Of a DNA stretch of 23,597 nt, positions 6,516 through 13,128 are shown one piece after another. The translations under genes and the position numbers were made by a program. The notes below the pieces were generated by a model. It saw only the letters and a program-made list of their open reading frames with translations. It did no database searches and was not told the DNA's origin. The DNA comes from Treponema sp. UBA6988 (GTDB lineage Bacteria; Spirochaetota; Spirochaetia; Treponematales; Treponemataceae). The stretch is from assembly GCA_002448445.1 (NCBI GenBank), contig DJYC01000102.1:1-23597 (forward strand), written 5' to 3'. Within the stretch, counting starts at the first letter, position 1, and each line of letters opens with the position of its first letter.

Positions 6516-7220
6516 TTAATAGGAAGAATAATATGTAGAAAGGCCAGTCTTGTCCTTTTCGGAAAGGGTCTTAAAGTAGTCGTAGGAAGCAAAAATTGCG
6601 GCCGCTACAAATTCATTCTCTTCCGGGGTAAGGGTTCTGGAAAACTTTTTGTTAACAAGAATGTCTGCCGGGTAGGAATACAGGTTAACAAGGGCATATT
6701 CTTCACCATAGACATAGACCTTCATGCCAAAGGGAATGTCCGCAACAAGGGTGTAGGTCTGCCCCTTCTGCTCATACTCGTTTACCTTTACAATAACAAG
6801 CGGAACCGCATCAGCGCTGGAAACAATCCTGTCCTGGTTCTGAACAAGAATCTTTGTGCCGCTCCTTCCAGCCTTAAGATAGCACTTTTTTTCGTCAGCA
6901 GTATAGACAAAGGTGCAGTCAAAAGCTGGCTCCATTTCGCTAATAAAAGTGCCTGTAAAAGCACGCTTTGCATCGGGGTATTCCTTTAGAATTGCAGCAT
7001 TTGCCTTCTTGCCGGAAAGTGGCTGTTCCTTTAAATCCACAGAATAATTCCGCCAGCCAAGCGAATGAACTTCCTGTGCAAAAAGCCCCACCTTGTAGGA
7101 AATTTTTTCGGGGCTATATTCGCTGCCCTCTTTAACATGAAGCTTCGCGGAACTGCAAGAAACCGCCCCCGCCAAAAGCCCCACCGCAAACACCATTAAT
7201 ATAGAAGAAATCTTTTTCAT
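6516..7220 (-). CDS. Lipoprotein of unknown function
   Basis: A 234-residue protein starting MKKISSILMVFAVGLLAG and with a lipoprotein-type cysteine at C22 (GAVSC), which fits the relaxed lipobox of spirochaetes. It should be anchored in the cell envelope. I do not recognise the mature domain; it mixes beta-type stretches with a helical C-terminus (ENEFVAAAIFASYDYF). The open frame could begin at 7295, but the signal peptide and the promoter both argue for ATG 7220. There is no Shine-Dalgarno; a good promoter ends 7 bases before the ATG. Transcribed alone on the minus strand. Family-1 repeats lie on both sides. Confidence 0.75.
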   Translation of the reverse strand: MKKISSILMVFAVGLLAGAVSCSSAKLHVKEGSEYSPEKISYKVGLFAQEVHSLGWRNYSVDLKEQPLSGKKANAAILKEYPDAKRAFTGTFISEMEPAFDCTFVYTADEKKCYLKAGRSGTKILVQNQDRIVSSADAVPLVIVKVNEYEQKGQTYTLVADIPFGMKVYVYGEEYALVNLYSYPADILVNKKFSRTLTPEENEFVAAAIFASYDYFKTLSEKDKTGLSTYYSSY

Positions 7221-7227
7221 AATGAAT

Positions 7228-7256
7228 TTTATAGCACTAAGAAAGAGCTTTTTCAA
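7228..7256 (-). promoter_or_regulatory. Strong leaderless-type promoter of the lipoprotein gene
   Basis: On the minus strand: TTGAAA (7256-7251), 17-bp spacer, extended TGC-TATAAA (7233-7228), then 7 bases (7227-7221) to the ATG at 7220. The near-consensus boxes make a start within a base or two of the ATG likely. Confidence 0.68.
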
Positions 7257-7290
7257 GTGCGCAGTCAAAGCCCCAACCCTCCATGCAACC

Positions 7291-7368
7291 GTCATGCTGA
7301 ACTTGATTCAGCATCTGTAAAACATTCAGCCACAACTTATACAGACCCTGAAACAAGTTCAGGGTGAC
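7291..7368. repeat. Inverted pair of family-1 repeats with spacer (BIME-like unit)
   Basis: An inverted copy (7291-7317, arms ATGCTGAA/TTCAGCAT in family orientation) and a direct copy (7342-7368, arms ACCCTGAA/TTCAGGGT) flank a 24-bp spacer containing AAACATTCAGCCACAACTTA. The same composite, spacer included, recurs at 10830-10903. It lies upstream of the lipoprotein promoter. Confidence 0.85.
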
Positions 7369-7421
7369 GGATGTGGGGTGGCATACCGTTGCAAGACATA
7401 CTACGTGTGCCGCAACGCGGT

Positions 7422-7457
7422 CCCTGCACTCGCAGCGTCAAGCGGGCTCTCGAAGGG
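7422..7457 (-). repeat. Family-2 dispersed repeat, inverted
   Basis: Runs CCCTGCACTCGCAGCGTCAA to AGGG on the plus strand, the reverse complement of the units at 207 and 582. To its right, TTTGCAAACA (7470-7479) also follows the related element at 10731-10740. The gap 7369-7578 has no gene. Confidence 0.65.
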
Positions 7458-7578
7458 CCGATGTCTCTTTGCAAACAGGCCCCTACGACAGCCAGTTTAT
7501 AAGGCCCAGCAAAGAGCCATCTGTCCACAGCCAAAACACCGGTGGCTATTTACAAAAGCCCATGGACTCCATGCAGGT

Positions 7579-7800
7579 TCAGCGGGATGATGCCTCCGCT
7601 TGCCCCTGGCGGATTATCTCCTGAACCTCGGTTTCTGTTTTGCCTACAAAAGAGGCGATTACCCCTACGGGAATGTTCTTTTCATACGCACCAAGGATGT
7701 TGCGCCGCGTTGCCTGTTCCATACCAGTTGCAATTCCTTCGGCACGGCCCATCTCCCTGCCATGGTAGATTGCGTCGTTTATGTAGATGTTCTGCATCAT
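7579..7800 (-). CDS. Possible intragenic small protein, C-terminal tail of the Rpn nuclease (RpnS-like)
   Basis: An in-frame ATG at codon 232 of the nuclease gene (7800-7798) is preceded by AGGAGG with a 6-base gap, a perfect ribosome binding site and the best one for any start in this gene. The product would be 73 residues (starting MMQNIYINDAIYHGREMGR), carrying only the helical C-terminal region and no nuclease residues. In E. coli, Rpn genes were reported to carry such internal genes, whose products (RpnS) bind and block the toxic full-length nuclease (RpnL). By analogy this would be an antitoxin. The site and frame are seen directly; expression and function are inferred. Confidence 0.55.
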   Translation of the reverse strand: MMQNIYINDAIYHGREMGRAEGIATGMEQATRRNILGAYEKNIPVGVIASFVGKTETEVQEIIRQGQAEASSR

Positions 7801-8493
7801 GTACTGCCTCCTGAATTTGTTGGAGCCCTTAACTTCCTTGGAAAGCTCCTCAAGCCTCCGCGTGAATGCGCTCGTGGCGTTGCCGCTGTCTATGTAGCGA
7901 AGCAGGCTCCTTCTCTCGCCGTCACTGTCAGACTCCCACGCACTTACATTATAGAATATCTTTTGGCTTTTGTCGCCAAGTTTCAGCGTGGCATCCTCAA
8001 GGCATACGCTCTCAAAGGTGTAGGCGGGAAGATTCCTGTCAAAGGGGTCTGCCCTGCAGATGAAGATGACGTAGCCCTGGCACAGGTCCCCGTAGTCCTG
8101 CCCCTTCATCAGCAGGTCCATGTCCAGGAGCCCCTGGTAGTAGCGCATTCTGAGCGGAAGGGATGCATGGGTTACAGTCTGCATCTCTATGTTGTAGAGC
8201 GTCTTCCCGTCACGGGCAAGCACGTCAAGCCTTATCCCCTTTGAGTCGTAGAAGGGGCTTATTACCTTCTGAAGCTCGGGGTAGGTTATCTTCCCCGCCC
8301 TTATGCCCAAAAGCCTTTCTATTACGCCCTTGCAGACCTCCCTGCGGTACATCAGTGCGCCGAAGAGAAAGTCGTCCGCAAAGGTCAGCTCCTCCACCGG
8401 CTTGAACCTTACCCTGAGCCTCCTGCACTCGCGCTCAAGCTCCGCCGTCTCCAGTCTTTCCAATTCCGAAAGGGATCTTAGTTTTACTTCCAT
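7579..8493 (-). CDS. Rpn-family PD-(D/E)XK nuclease (RpnL-type)
   Basis: A 304-residue protein of the recombination-promoting nuclease / putative transposase family. The core FADDFLFGALM (38-48) is followed by the catalytic signature: D90 in GIRLDV, then NIEMQ with E103 and Q105 (D...ExQ). RYYQGLLDMDLL (117-128), YVIFIC (141-146) and KIFYNVSAW (178-186) are also typical. Family members are DNA endonucleases that raise RecA-independent recombination, and some E. coli ones were reported to act as toxic antiphage proteins. The C-terminal 73 residues can be made separately from an internal start with a perfect ribosome binding site (next entry). The full-length start at 8493 has no Shine-Dalgarno; a weak TATATA lies 5 bases before it. 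A remnant of a paralogue is at 897-1055. No transposon ends were found, so it is probably not an active transposase. Confidence 0.88.
   Translation of the reverse strand: MEVKLRSLSELERLETAELERECRRLRVRFKPVEELTFADDFLFGALMYRREVCKGVIERLLGIRAGKITYPELQKVISPFYDSKGIRLDVLARDGKTLYNIEMQTVTHASLPLRMRYYQGLLDMDLLMKGQDYGDLCQGYVIFICRADPFDRNLPAYTFESVCLEDATLKLGDKSQKIFYNVSAWESDSDGERRSLLRYIDSGNATSAFTRRLEELSKEVKGSNKFRRQYMMQNIYINDAIYHGREMGRAEGIATGMEQATRRNILGAYEKNIPVGVIASFVGKTETEVQEIIRQGQAEASSR
7807..7812 (-). promoter_or_regulatory. Internal AGGAGG ribosome binding site in the rpn gene
   Basis: CCTCCT on the plus strand reads AGGAGG on the coding strand, encoding Arg-Arg (residues 228-229) and standing 6 bases before the internal ATG at 7800. 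It decides the start of the internal small gene. Confidence 0.65.
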
Positions 8494-8593
8494 ACACTTA
8501 TATATTTGTCATTAGAATTCCGAAAACTGACACATTTGCGAAGATTTTTTTGTTTTTCTGCTGCAGGGTGGCCAGCTTGCGGGTATAGCCCAA

Positions 8594-8676
8594 GTGCCAC
8601 TTCTTATTTGCAAACAGCTCCCTTCGACTGGCTCAGGTAGCGGGTGGGGGCGGATTCTTTGTGGCAGCAAAAAACG
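8594..8676 (+). repeat. Family-2 long-context repeat
   Basis: About 80 bp resembling 10724-10790: TTTGCAAACA, then CCCTTCGA, GCTCAGG, CGGATT-TTTGTGG-AGCAAAAAA in the same order. Here the CCCTTCGA arm lacks the internal segment found at 207 and 582. Confidence 0.6.
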
Positions 8677-8710
8677 CCCCAAAATACCTATTAATAATTC
8701 TGCTATATGA

Positions 8711-8744
8711 CAGTATTGTAAGCCTGTAACTTGTTACAATACAG
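8711..8744. promoter_or_regulatory. Nested palindrome upstream of the outer membrane protein gene
   Basis: TATTGTAA (8714-8721) and TTACAATA (8734-8741) are an exact inverted repeat. Inside it, TGTAAC (8725-8730) and GTTACA (8733-8738) form a second palindrome with a 2-base centre, overlapping the right arm. The arrangement looks like an operator or a switchable hairpin. It lies about 100-200 bases before the possible start codons. No clear promoter was identified between it and the gene. Confidence 0.45.
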
Positions 8745-8835
8745 ATATTTACCTAAGGTGGTCAAAAATATAACAAAAAATTATTTTTGGCTGAAAATTT
8801 TATTGTAATAGTCTTAAATTCTGACACTCGAAAAA

Positions 8836-10155
8836 ATGTTAAATTTGCCAACAAAATGTTACTTTTTAAATATTTTGGGTCATTTTTACCCATTTTTCTT
8901 CAATACTACTTACAGAATGGCAGCTTTCGCAGCTGTCTCTTTCGCAGAAGGTATCACATTTAGTGCTTGGCTCCGCGCTCTTGCTGCTCCTGTAGCAAGC
9001 AACGGAGAGGACACAATCACAGCAGCTTCTAACTCTTGGGGTGGAGCTCCTCGCACAGCACGCCTTAACGTTACAGCAGTTGCTCCAGACGGAAACGCTG
9101 GCTACAACTTTGGCGTATACTCCAGCACAAAGGCTGGTGGCTTCACCTTCGACGCTCCAGACGAGCACAACCTCTGGGTAAAGCCATTGGACATCGTAAA
9201 GCTTTCATACGGTAAGTATGACAACGGCACTCTCATGGGTGGTGTTTGCTATGGTTCATGGAACTGGTTGCGCCCGAACGCTTGGATTGCTGGTGATGAA
9301 GACCTCTTTATGAGCAAGAACGGCGACACAGGCCTTATGGCAGAAATCACTCCGATGGAGAACCTCTACATCCAGGCTCTCGCTCCTATAACAAACCAGA
9401 ACATTAAGGCTGGAGACACATACAAGAAGCTCCGCGCTGGTTTTGCCTACACAGTACCTGGTCTTGTAAAGATTAAGGGACAGTACATCGGCAAGGGTTC
9501 TGGTAAGACAGAAGCAACAGATGTAGATTATAAAGATTATAGATCTGATATCAAATATATTGATAAAGACGGAACTATTGTATTTAACGACAATCCAAAT
9601 GGCACAACAGTAACAAAAAGCGAAAACGACGGAAACAGCAACTGCACTCTCGAAGCAGAAGTTGACGTTCTCGCAGTTGAAGGCCTCTTCGCTGGTGTTG
9701 GTTTCCAGTACAACGTTATCAAGGATGGAAAGGATTTACATGGAAAGGATCTGAAGATGAAGGCTGCCCTCGGTGTTTCTTACCAAGTTATGCCAGAGCT
9801 CAAGGTATCTGCAAGCGGTGCATTCTTCCAGTACTACAACAACGATGCTATGAAGCCACGCTTCCAGGCTGGTGCTGGCGTAGACTATGACCTTGGCGAC
9901 GGTCTTGCAGCAAACGCAGACTTCCGCTATATGTCACCTGAAAAGGACAAGGATGGAAAGAAGGACAATACAGACCGCATGGCTTTCTCTGTTGGCGTAA
10001 AGAAGAGCGTATCTTCTAACGGCTCTATCGGAGTTGCATTCCAGGGTGTAACAAACAGCGGTAGCCTCGGTGGTGTAGAAGGTCTCAAGAACGACAAGGG
10101 TGAAGCAAAGAACTTCGTTTGGGCAATCCCTGTTGCATTCGAGATTTCATTCTAA
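8836..10155 (+). CDS. Treponemal-type outer membrane beta-barrel protein with abnormal N-terminus
   Basis: The open frame of 439 codons encodes a protein with GITFSAW at 39-45, many alternating polar/aromatic strands, and a C-terminal EISF ending in Phe, the outer membrane insertion signature. It resembles treponemal major outer membrane proteins or porins. From M28 (8917) on, codon use is that of a highly expressed gene (AAC, AAG, CTC, CGC). Residues 28-37 (MAAFAAVSFA, then EG) look like the end of a signal peptide with cleavage after A37. The 27 codons before are AT-rich, use different codons and encode no ordinary Lys-led signal start. Neither ATG 8836 nor ATG 8917 has a ribosome binding site. 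The gene may be 5'-truncated, a silent copy, or misassembled. The start is therefore uncertain; the body and stop are secure. A strong terminator follows. Confidence 0.75.
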   Translation: MLNLPTKCYFLNILGHFYPFFFNTTYRMAAFAAVSFAEGITFSAWLRALAAPVASNGEDTITAASNSWGGAPRTARLNVTAVAPDGNAGYNFGVYSSTKAGGFTFDAPDEHNLWVKPLDIVKLSYGKYDNGTLMGGVCYGSWNWLRPNAWIAGDEDLFMSKNGDTGLMAEITPMENLYIQALAPITNQNIKAGDTYKKLRAGFAYTVPGLVKIKGQYIGKGSGKTEATDVDYKDYRSDIKYIDKDGTIVFNDNPNGTTVTKSENDGNSNCTLEAEVDVLAVEGLFAGVGFQYNVIKDGKDLHGKDLKMKAALGVSYQVMPELKVSASGAFFQYYNNDAMKPRFQAGAGVDYDLGDGLAANADFRYMSPEKDKDGKKDNTDRMAFSVGVKKSVSSNGSIGVAFQGVTNSGSLGGVEGLKNDKGEAKNFVWAIPVAFEISF

Positions 10156-10189
10156 TCCAAGTCTAGCAACAAGCTGAACTAACTTAACC

Positions 10190-10231
10190 AAGAGGCCATT
10201 GATTATGTTAATCGATGGCCTCTTCTATTTT
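10190..10231 (+). terminator. Strong rho-independent terminator of the outer membrane protein gene
   Basis: A 16-bp stem, AAGAGGCCATTGATTA (10190-10205) with TAATCGATGGCCTCTT (10209-10224), one G-U pair, loop TGT, then CTATTTT. It lies 34 bp after the stop codon. Confidence 0.9.
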
Positions 10232-10624
10232 AAAGCAAAGCGTCGGGGCTGGGCTGTCCGTGTTTTTAACAATTTTCCAAGTGCGCTTTCTGTAAAAGCA
10301 AAGACAGATAATTCGATTACATTTTCACATAACCAGCCTTTGGAAGGAATGATTCAAGTAGTCTTTAATGACGGCAGAAATTATGCTGAAGGAAGCTATT
10401 ACACATGCTCATACAAATTGAAAGGCCCGTCCTCTGGAGAAATGAATGTATGCTAGTGGGTTGATGAACAAAACCAAGCAAATGAAATTACATCATACAA
10501 TACAACTTTAGCCGACCGTTCGCTTTCTATGTCTTGTACTTCAAGTGGCTGGGGAGTTGTTTTGTTTTTTCCAACAGCAGTAGGTGAATATACCATTTCC
10601 AATATTTCCATCTCAAGTAATTGA
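10199..10624 (+). pseudogene. Decayed gene with one in-frame amber stop, jelly-roll-like fragment
   Basis: The frame from 10199 reads to a TAG at 10454-10456 and then continues for 55 protein-like codons to a TGA at 10622-10624. Both halves join smoothly: FNNFPSALSVKAKTDNSITF ... YYTCSYKLKGPSSG ... VC-stop-WVDEQNQ ... SLSMSCTSSGWGVVLFFP ... EYTISNISISS. The pattern of alternating strands ending in YTISNISI recalls carbohydrate-binding jelly-roll modules, but I cannot name a family. The only upstream start (TTG 10199) lies inside the preceding terminator, and no signal peptide or ribosome binding site is present, so the 5' part is missing too. Homologous sequence probably begins near 10250. 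Amber readthrough is an alternative to decay. Confidence 0.55.
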
Positions 10625-10669
10625 TAATGCAATAAGTAGAAGTTGTAAAAGATACAGTCACAGCGTATA

Positions 10670-10696
10670 CAGACCCTGAATCAAGTTCAGGGTGAC
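10670..10696 (+). repeat. Family-1 palindromic repeat
   Basis: Arms ACCCTGAA/TTCAGGGT, identical to the copy at 3090. It opens the gene-free stretch 10625-11140, which holds only repeats. Confidence 0.85.
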
Positions 10697-10707
10697 AATG
10701 GTCGCTG

Positions 10708-10790
10708 GGCTCTCGAAGCGCCGGTGCTTCTTTGCAAACATGTTCCCTTCGAGAGCCTCAGGGAACGGATTATTTGTGGTAGCAAAAAAG
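10708..10790. repeat. Inverted-repeat element with flanking family-2 sequence
   Basis: GGCTCTCGAAG (10708-10718) and CTTCGAGAGCC (10747-10757) are a perfect 11-bp inverted repeat around 28 bp that include TTTGCAAACA. The segment continues with CTCAGGGAACGGATT and TTTGTGG-AGCAAAAAA, like 8628-8676. The left arm and loop also match 7445-7480. Confidence 0.75.
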
Positions 10791-10829
10791 TGCCTTCCCG
10801 AAGAAAAACCGCCATTTTTACAAAGAAGC

Positions 10830-10903
10830 GTCATCCCGAACTTGATTCGGGATCTGTAAAACATTTAGCCACAACTTATACAGACCCTGAATCGAGTTCA
10901 GGG
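10830..10903. repeat. Second inverted pair of family-1 repeats with the same spacer
   Basis: Inverted copy 10830-10856 (arms ATCCCGAA/TTCGGGAT) and direct copy 10881-10903 (lacking the final TGAC) flank a spacer containing AAACATTTAGCCACAACTTA, one base different from that at 7291-7368. Confidence 0.85.
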
Positions 10904-10946
10904 AGCGGATGGGGGCGGGGAACCAGCTTGTCTTTGCACCAACTTA

Positions 10947-11028
10947 CGCGGGATTGGAGGGGCGGGCGGAAGCCCGTTGCCAAAGGCAATGGAGTGGGTA
11001 GGGCCCCACGGAACCCCGGAAAGCCCGT
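10947..11028 (+). repeat. Family-3 dispersed repeat, copy C
   Basis: Starts CGCGGGATTGGAGGGGCGGG, has GTTGCC and GGCAATGGAG, and ends GGAACCCCGGAAAGCCCGT. It is the least damaged short copy; its ends (CGGGATT and AAAGCCCG) are partly complementary. Confidence 0.65.
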
Positions 11029-11144
11029 AATAAAGGACCTGGATGCCGAATTAGCAGATGCCTGTCCTGTATTCAAAAGGAAGCACGTCCAGAAGAAGAC
11101 TAAAATTAAGAATATTTGGCAAAAAGTAAACCATGTGCGTATTA

Positions 11145-11173
11145 TTGAATTCAATCAGAAATATTGATATTAT
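11145..11173 (+). promoter_or_regulatory. Promoter of the MoxR/Bat operon
   Basis: TTGAAT (11145-11150), 17-bp spacer, TATTAT (11168-11173), followed by a leader of about 23 bases with a GAAGGA ribosome binding site before the ATG at 11203. Confidence 0.55.
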
Positions 11174-11202
11174 GGAAGAATCTAGTGCTAGAAGGAATTA
11201 TT

Positions 11203-12222
11203 ATGGAAATTGAAAACTCTGTTAGCAAAGAACAGCTTGAAGAATGTGCAAAATATATTGACTACTGCCGCAAGGAAACGGCTGTGCGCCTTGTTGGCCA
11301 GACGGAAATCGTTGACGGTATTTTAACGGCGCTTATTGCAGGCGGTCACATTTTGCTGGAAGGTGTTCCAGGTTTGGCAAAGACTTTGGCAGTCCGCACT
11401 TTTGCGGAAGTTTCGGGGCTGGAATTCAAGAGGATTCAGTTTACGCCCGACCTTTTGCCTGCCGATGTTACGGGAACCTTAATCTACGAGCAGAACTCCG
11501 GCCGCTTTTTGGTTCGCAAGGGACCTGTCTTTACGAACATTGTGCTTGCAGACGAAATTAACCGTGCCCCGGCAAAGGTTCAGTCGGCACTTTTGGAGGC
11601 AATGGCAGAAAATCAGGTTACAATCGGCGAGACTTCATACAGGCTTCCAGACCCATTCTTTGTGCTTGCCACCCAGAACCCCATTGAGCAGGAAGGAACC
11701 TACAAGCTTCCAGAAGCAGAGCTTGACCGCTTTCTTATGAAAATCATCATTTCCTACCCCACTCCGGAAGAAGAAATTAAAATTGTTGCTTCAAACGGCA
11801 AATTTGTTGACACACCGGTACGCAGGGTTTTTAGCCAGCAGATTTTGGCAAACTGCCGCCGCGCCGCAGAAGCTATTACCGCAGACGAAAAGATTCTTAG
11901 CTACATCGTAAGCATAATAAACGTAACCCGTCCGGATGCCACCCGCAAGAACGAAAAGCATTCGGCTTCTTCCAAGGGCAAGAACGACATCCTGCACTAC
12001 ATTTCATTCGGTGCAAGTCCAAGAGCAGGCATTGCACTTTTGCGTTGTGCAAAGGTTCAGGCCCTTTTCTCCGGCAGAAGCTTTGTGCTTCCCGATGACG
12101 TTCAGAAGGTTGCAAAGCAGGTTTTGCGCCACCGCCTGGTGCTCAACTACGAGGCTGCGGCAGATTCAATTACGGCAGACGACCTTATCGGCAAGATTAT
12201 AGACCTTATGCCGGTTCCGTAA
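11203..12222 (+). CDS. MoxR-family AAA+ ATPase
   Basis: A 339-residue cytoplasmic ATPase. Walker A GVPGLAKT is at 54-61, Walker B IVLADE at 113-118, sensor-1 ATQNP at 156-160 and the arginine of ELDRF at R176; all key residues are present. MoxR ATPases act as chaperones that load cofactors or assemble complexes with the VWA proteins encoded beside them. ATG 11203 is chosen over the in-frame TTG at 11164 because it has GAAGGA at the right distance and the TTG overlaps the -10 box. It is the first gene of a run of six or seven co-directional genes and is homologous in position to Borrelia BB0176 as I recall. The next gene starts 18 bases after its stop. Confidence 0.92.
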   Translation: MEIENSVSKEQLEECAKYIDYCRKETAVRLVGQTEIVDGILTALIAGGHILLEGVPGLAKTLAVRTFAEVSGLEFKRIQFTPDLLPADVTGTLIYEQNSGRFLVRKGPVFTNIVLADEINRAPAKVQSALLEAMAENQVTIGETSYRLPDPFFVLATQNPIEQEGTYKLPEAELDRFLMKIIISYPTPEEEIKIVASNGKFVDTPVRRVFSQQILANCRRAAEAITADEKILSYIVSIINVTRPDATRKNEKHSASSKGKNDILHYISFGASPRAGIALLRCAKVQALFSGRSFVLPDDVQKVAKQVLRHRLVLNYEAAADSITADDLIGKIIDLMPVP

Positions 12223-12240
12223 TCCAAGGTCGGCTAACGT

Positions 12241-13128
12241 ATGGACACGAACAAACTTTCCAACAAGGCAAGACTCCTCCACTTAAGCGCACTTTCTCTT
12301 GCGCAGGGAATGAAAAGCGGTTCCTTTAAGTCTTTGTACCGCGGCCACGGTATAGAATTTGACGGTGTTCGCGAATATCTTCCTGGGGACGACGTGCGTT
12401 CAATAGACTGGAACGTAACCGCCCGCATGGGGCACCCCTACGTTAAGATGTACGAAGAGGAACGTGAGCTTGACGTGCTTGTAATTCTTGACGTTTCTGA
12501 GTCGATGAATTCCTATTCGGAAAACAAGTCAAAGCTTTTGACCGCACTGGAAGCAGCATCTTTAATTACACTTGCCTCTTACCAAAATGCAAGCCCGGTT
12601 GGCTGCGTAATTTTTGACGGCCAGATAAAATTTTCCTGCCCACCGCGCCCGGGTCTAAACCAGACCATGCTTTTGCTTTCCAACTTTGAAAAGAACGAGG
12701 CAGCCCCAAAGAGCGAGCAGACAAAGGGCTCTGTTTTGGACAACGCAATCAGGGGGGCAGGCCGCCTATTAAAGAAAAGGTCCCTTGTGATGATTTTTTC
12801 GGACTTTAGGACAGCCTCCTGGACAGAACCATTTGATGCCCTTTGCCAAAAGAATGACGTTGTTTGCGTACGCCTTGTAGATGCCTTTGACGAGAACCTG
12901 CCGGATGTTGGATCCGTGCGCTTTTCCGACCCGGAAACAGGGCTTAACCAGGTTTTGCCAACTTCCTCTTCAAACTTTAAGAGCCAGTGGAGGGACTTTA
13001 ACTTTAACAGGGTGGAGCAATGGAAGCACGAATGCCTTAGAAGGGGTGGCATTCCCCTGCTCCTAAAGACATCTGTCGATCCGCTTGCAGAGCTGACGAG
13101 ATTTTTTGCAGCGAGGGAAGTACAATGA
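12241..13128 (+). CDS. DUF58 domain protein
   Basis: A 295-residue protein with the DUF58 signature: YRGHGIEFDGVREY (33-46), LPGDD (47-51) and IDWNVTAR (55-62). It is followed by a VWA-like fold with the metal site motif DVSES (D84, S86, S88). DUF58 proteins are nearly always encoded after MoxR and probably work with it. No signal peptide or membrane segment is evident. The ribosome binding site is weak (AAGG about 11 bases upstream), suggesting translational coupling to moxR. Its last four bases overlap the next start (ATGA). Confidence 0.9.
   Translation: MDTNKLSNKARLLHLSALSLAQGMKSGSFKSLYRGHGIEFDGVREYLPGDDVRSIDWNVTARMGHPYVKMYEEERELDVLVILDVSESMNSYSENKSKLLTALEAASLITLASYQNASPVGCVIFDGQIKFSCPPRPGLNQTMLLLSNFEKNEAAPKSEQTKGSVLDNAIRGAGRLLKKRSLVMIFSDFRTASWTEPFDALCQKNDVVCVRLVDAFDENLPDVGSVRFSDPETGLNQVLPTSSSNFKSQWRDFNFNRVEQWKHECLRRGGIPLLLKTSVDPLAELTRFFAAREVQ

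Noticed and set aside
7600..8244. 214-codon plus-strand frame opposite the rpn gene
   Set aside because: It is antisense to a recognised protein and shows no domain or initiation signal.
7579..8493. Rpn gene as an active insertion sequence
   Set aside because: The family is sometimes called putative transposase, but no terminal inverted repeats or target duplication flank the gene.
132..10903. Palindromic repeats as a CRISPR array
   Set aside because: Copies are kilobases apart, in both orientations, with no regular spacers and no cas genes.
11164..11202. TTG start for the MoxR ATPase
   Set aside because: It overlaps the promoter and lacks a ribosome binding site; ATG 11203 has a well-placed GAAGGA.
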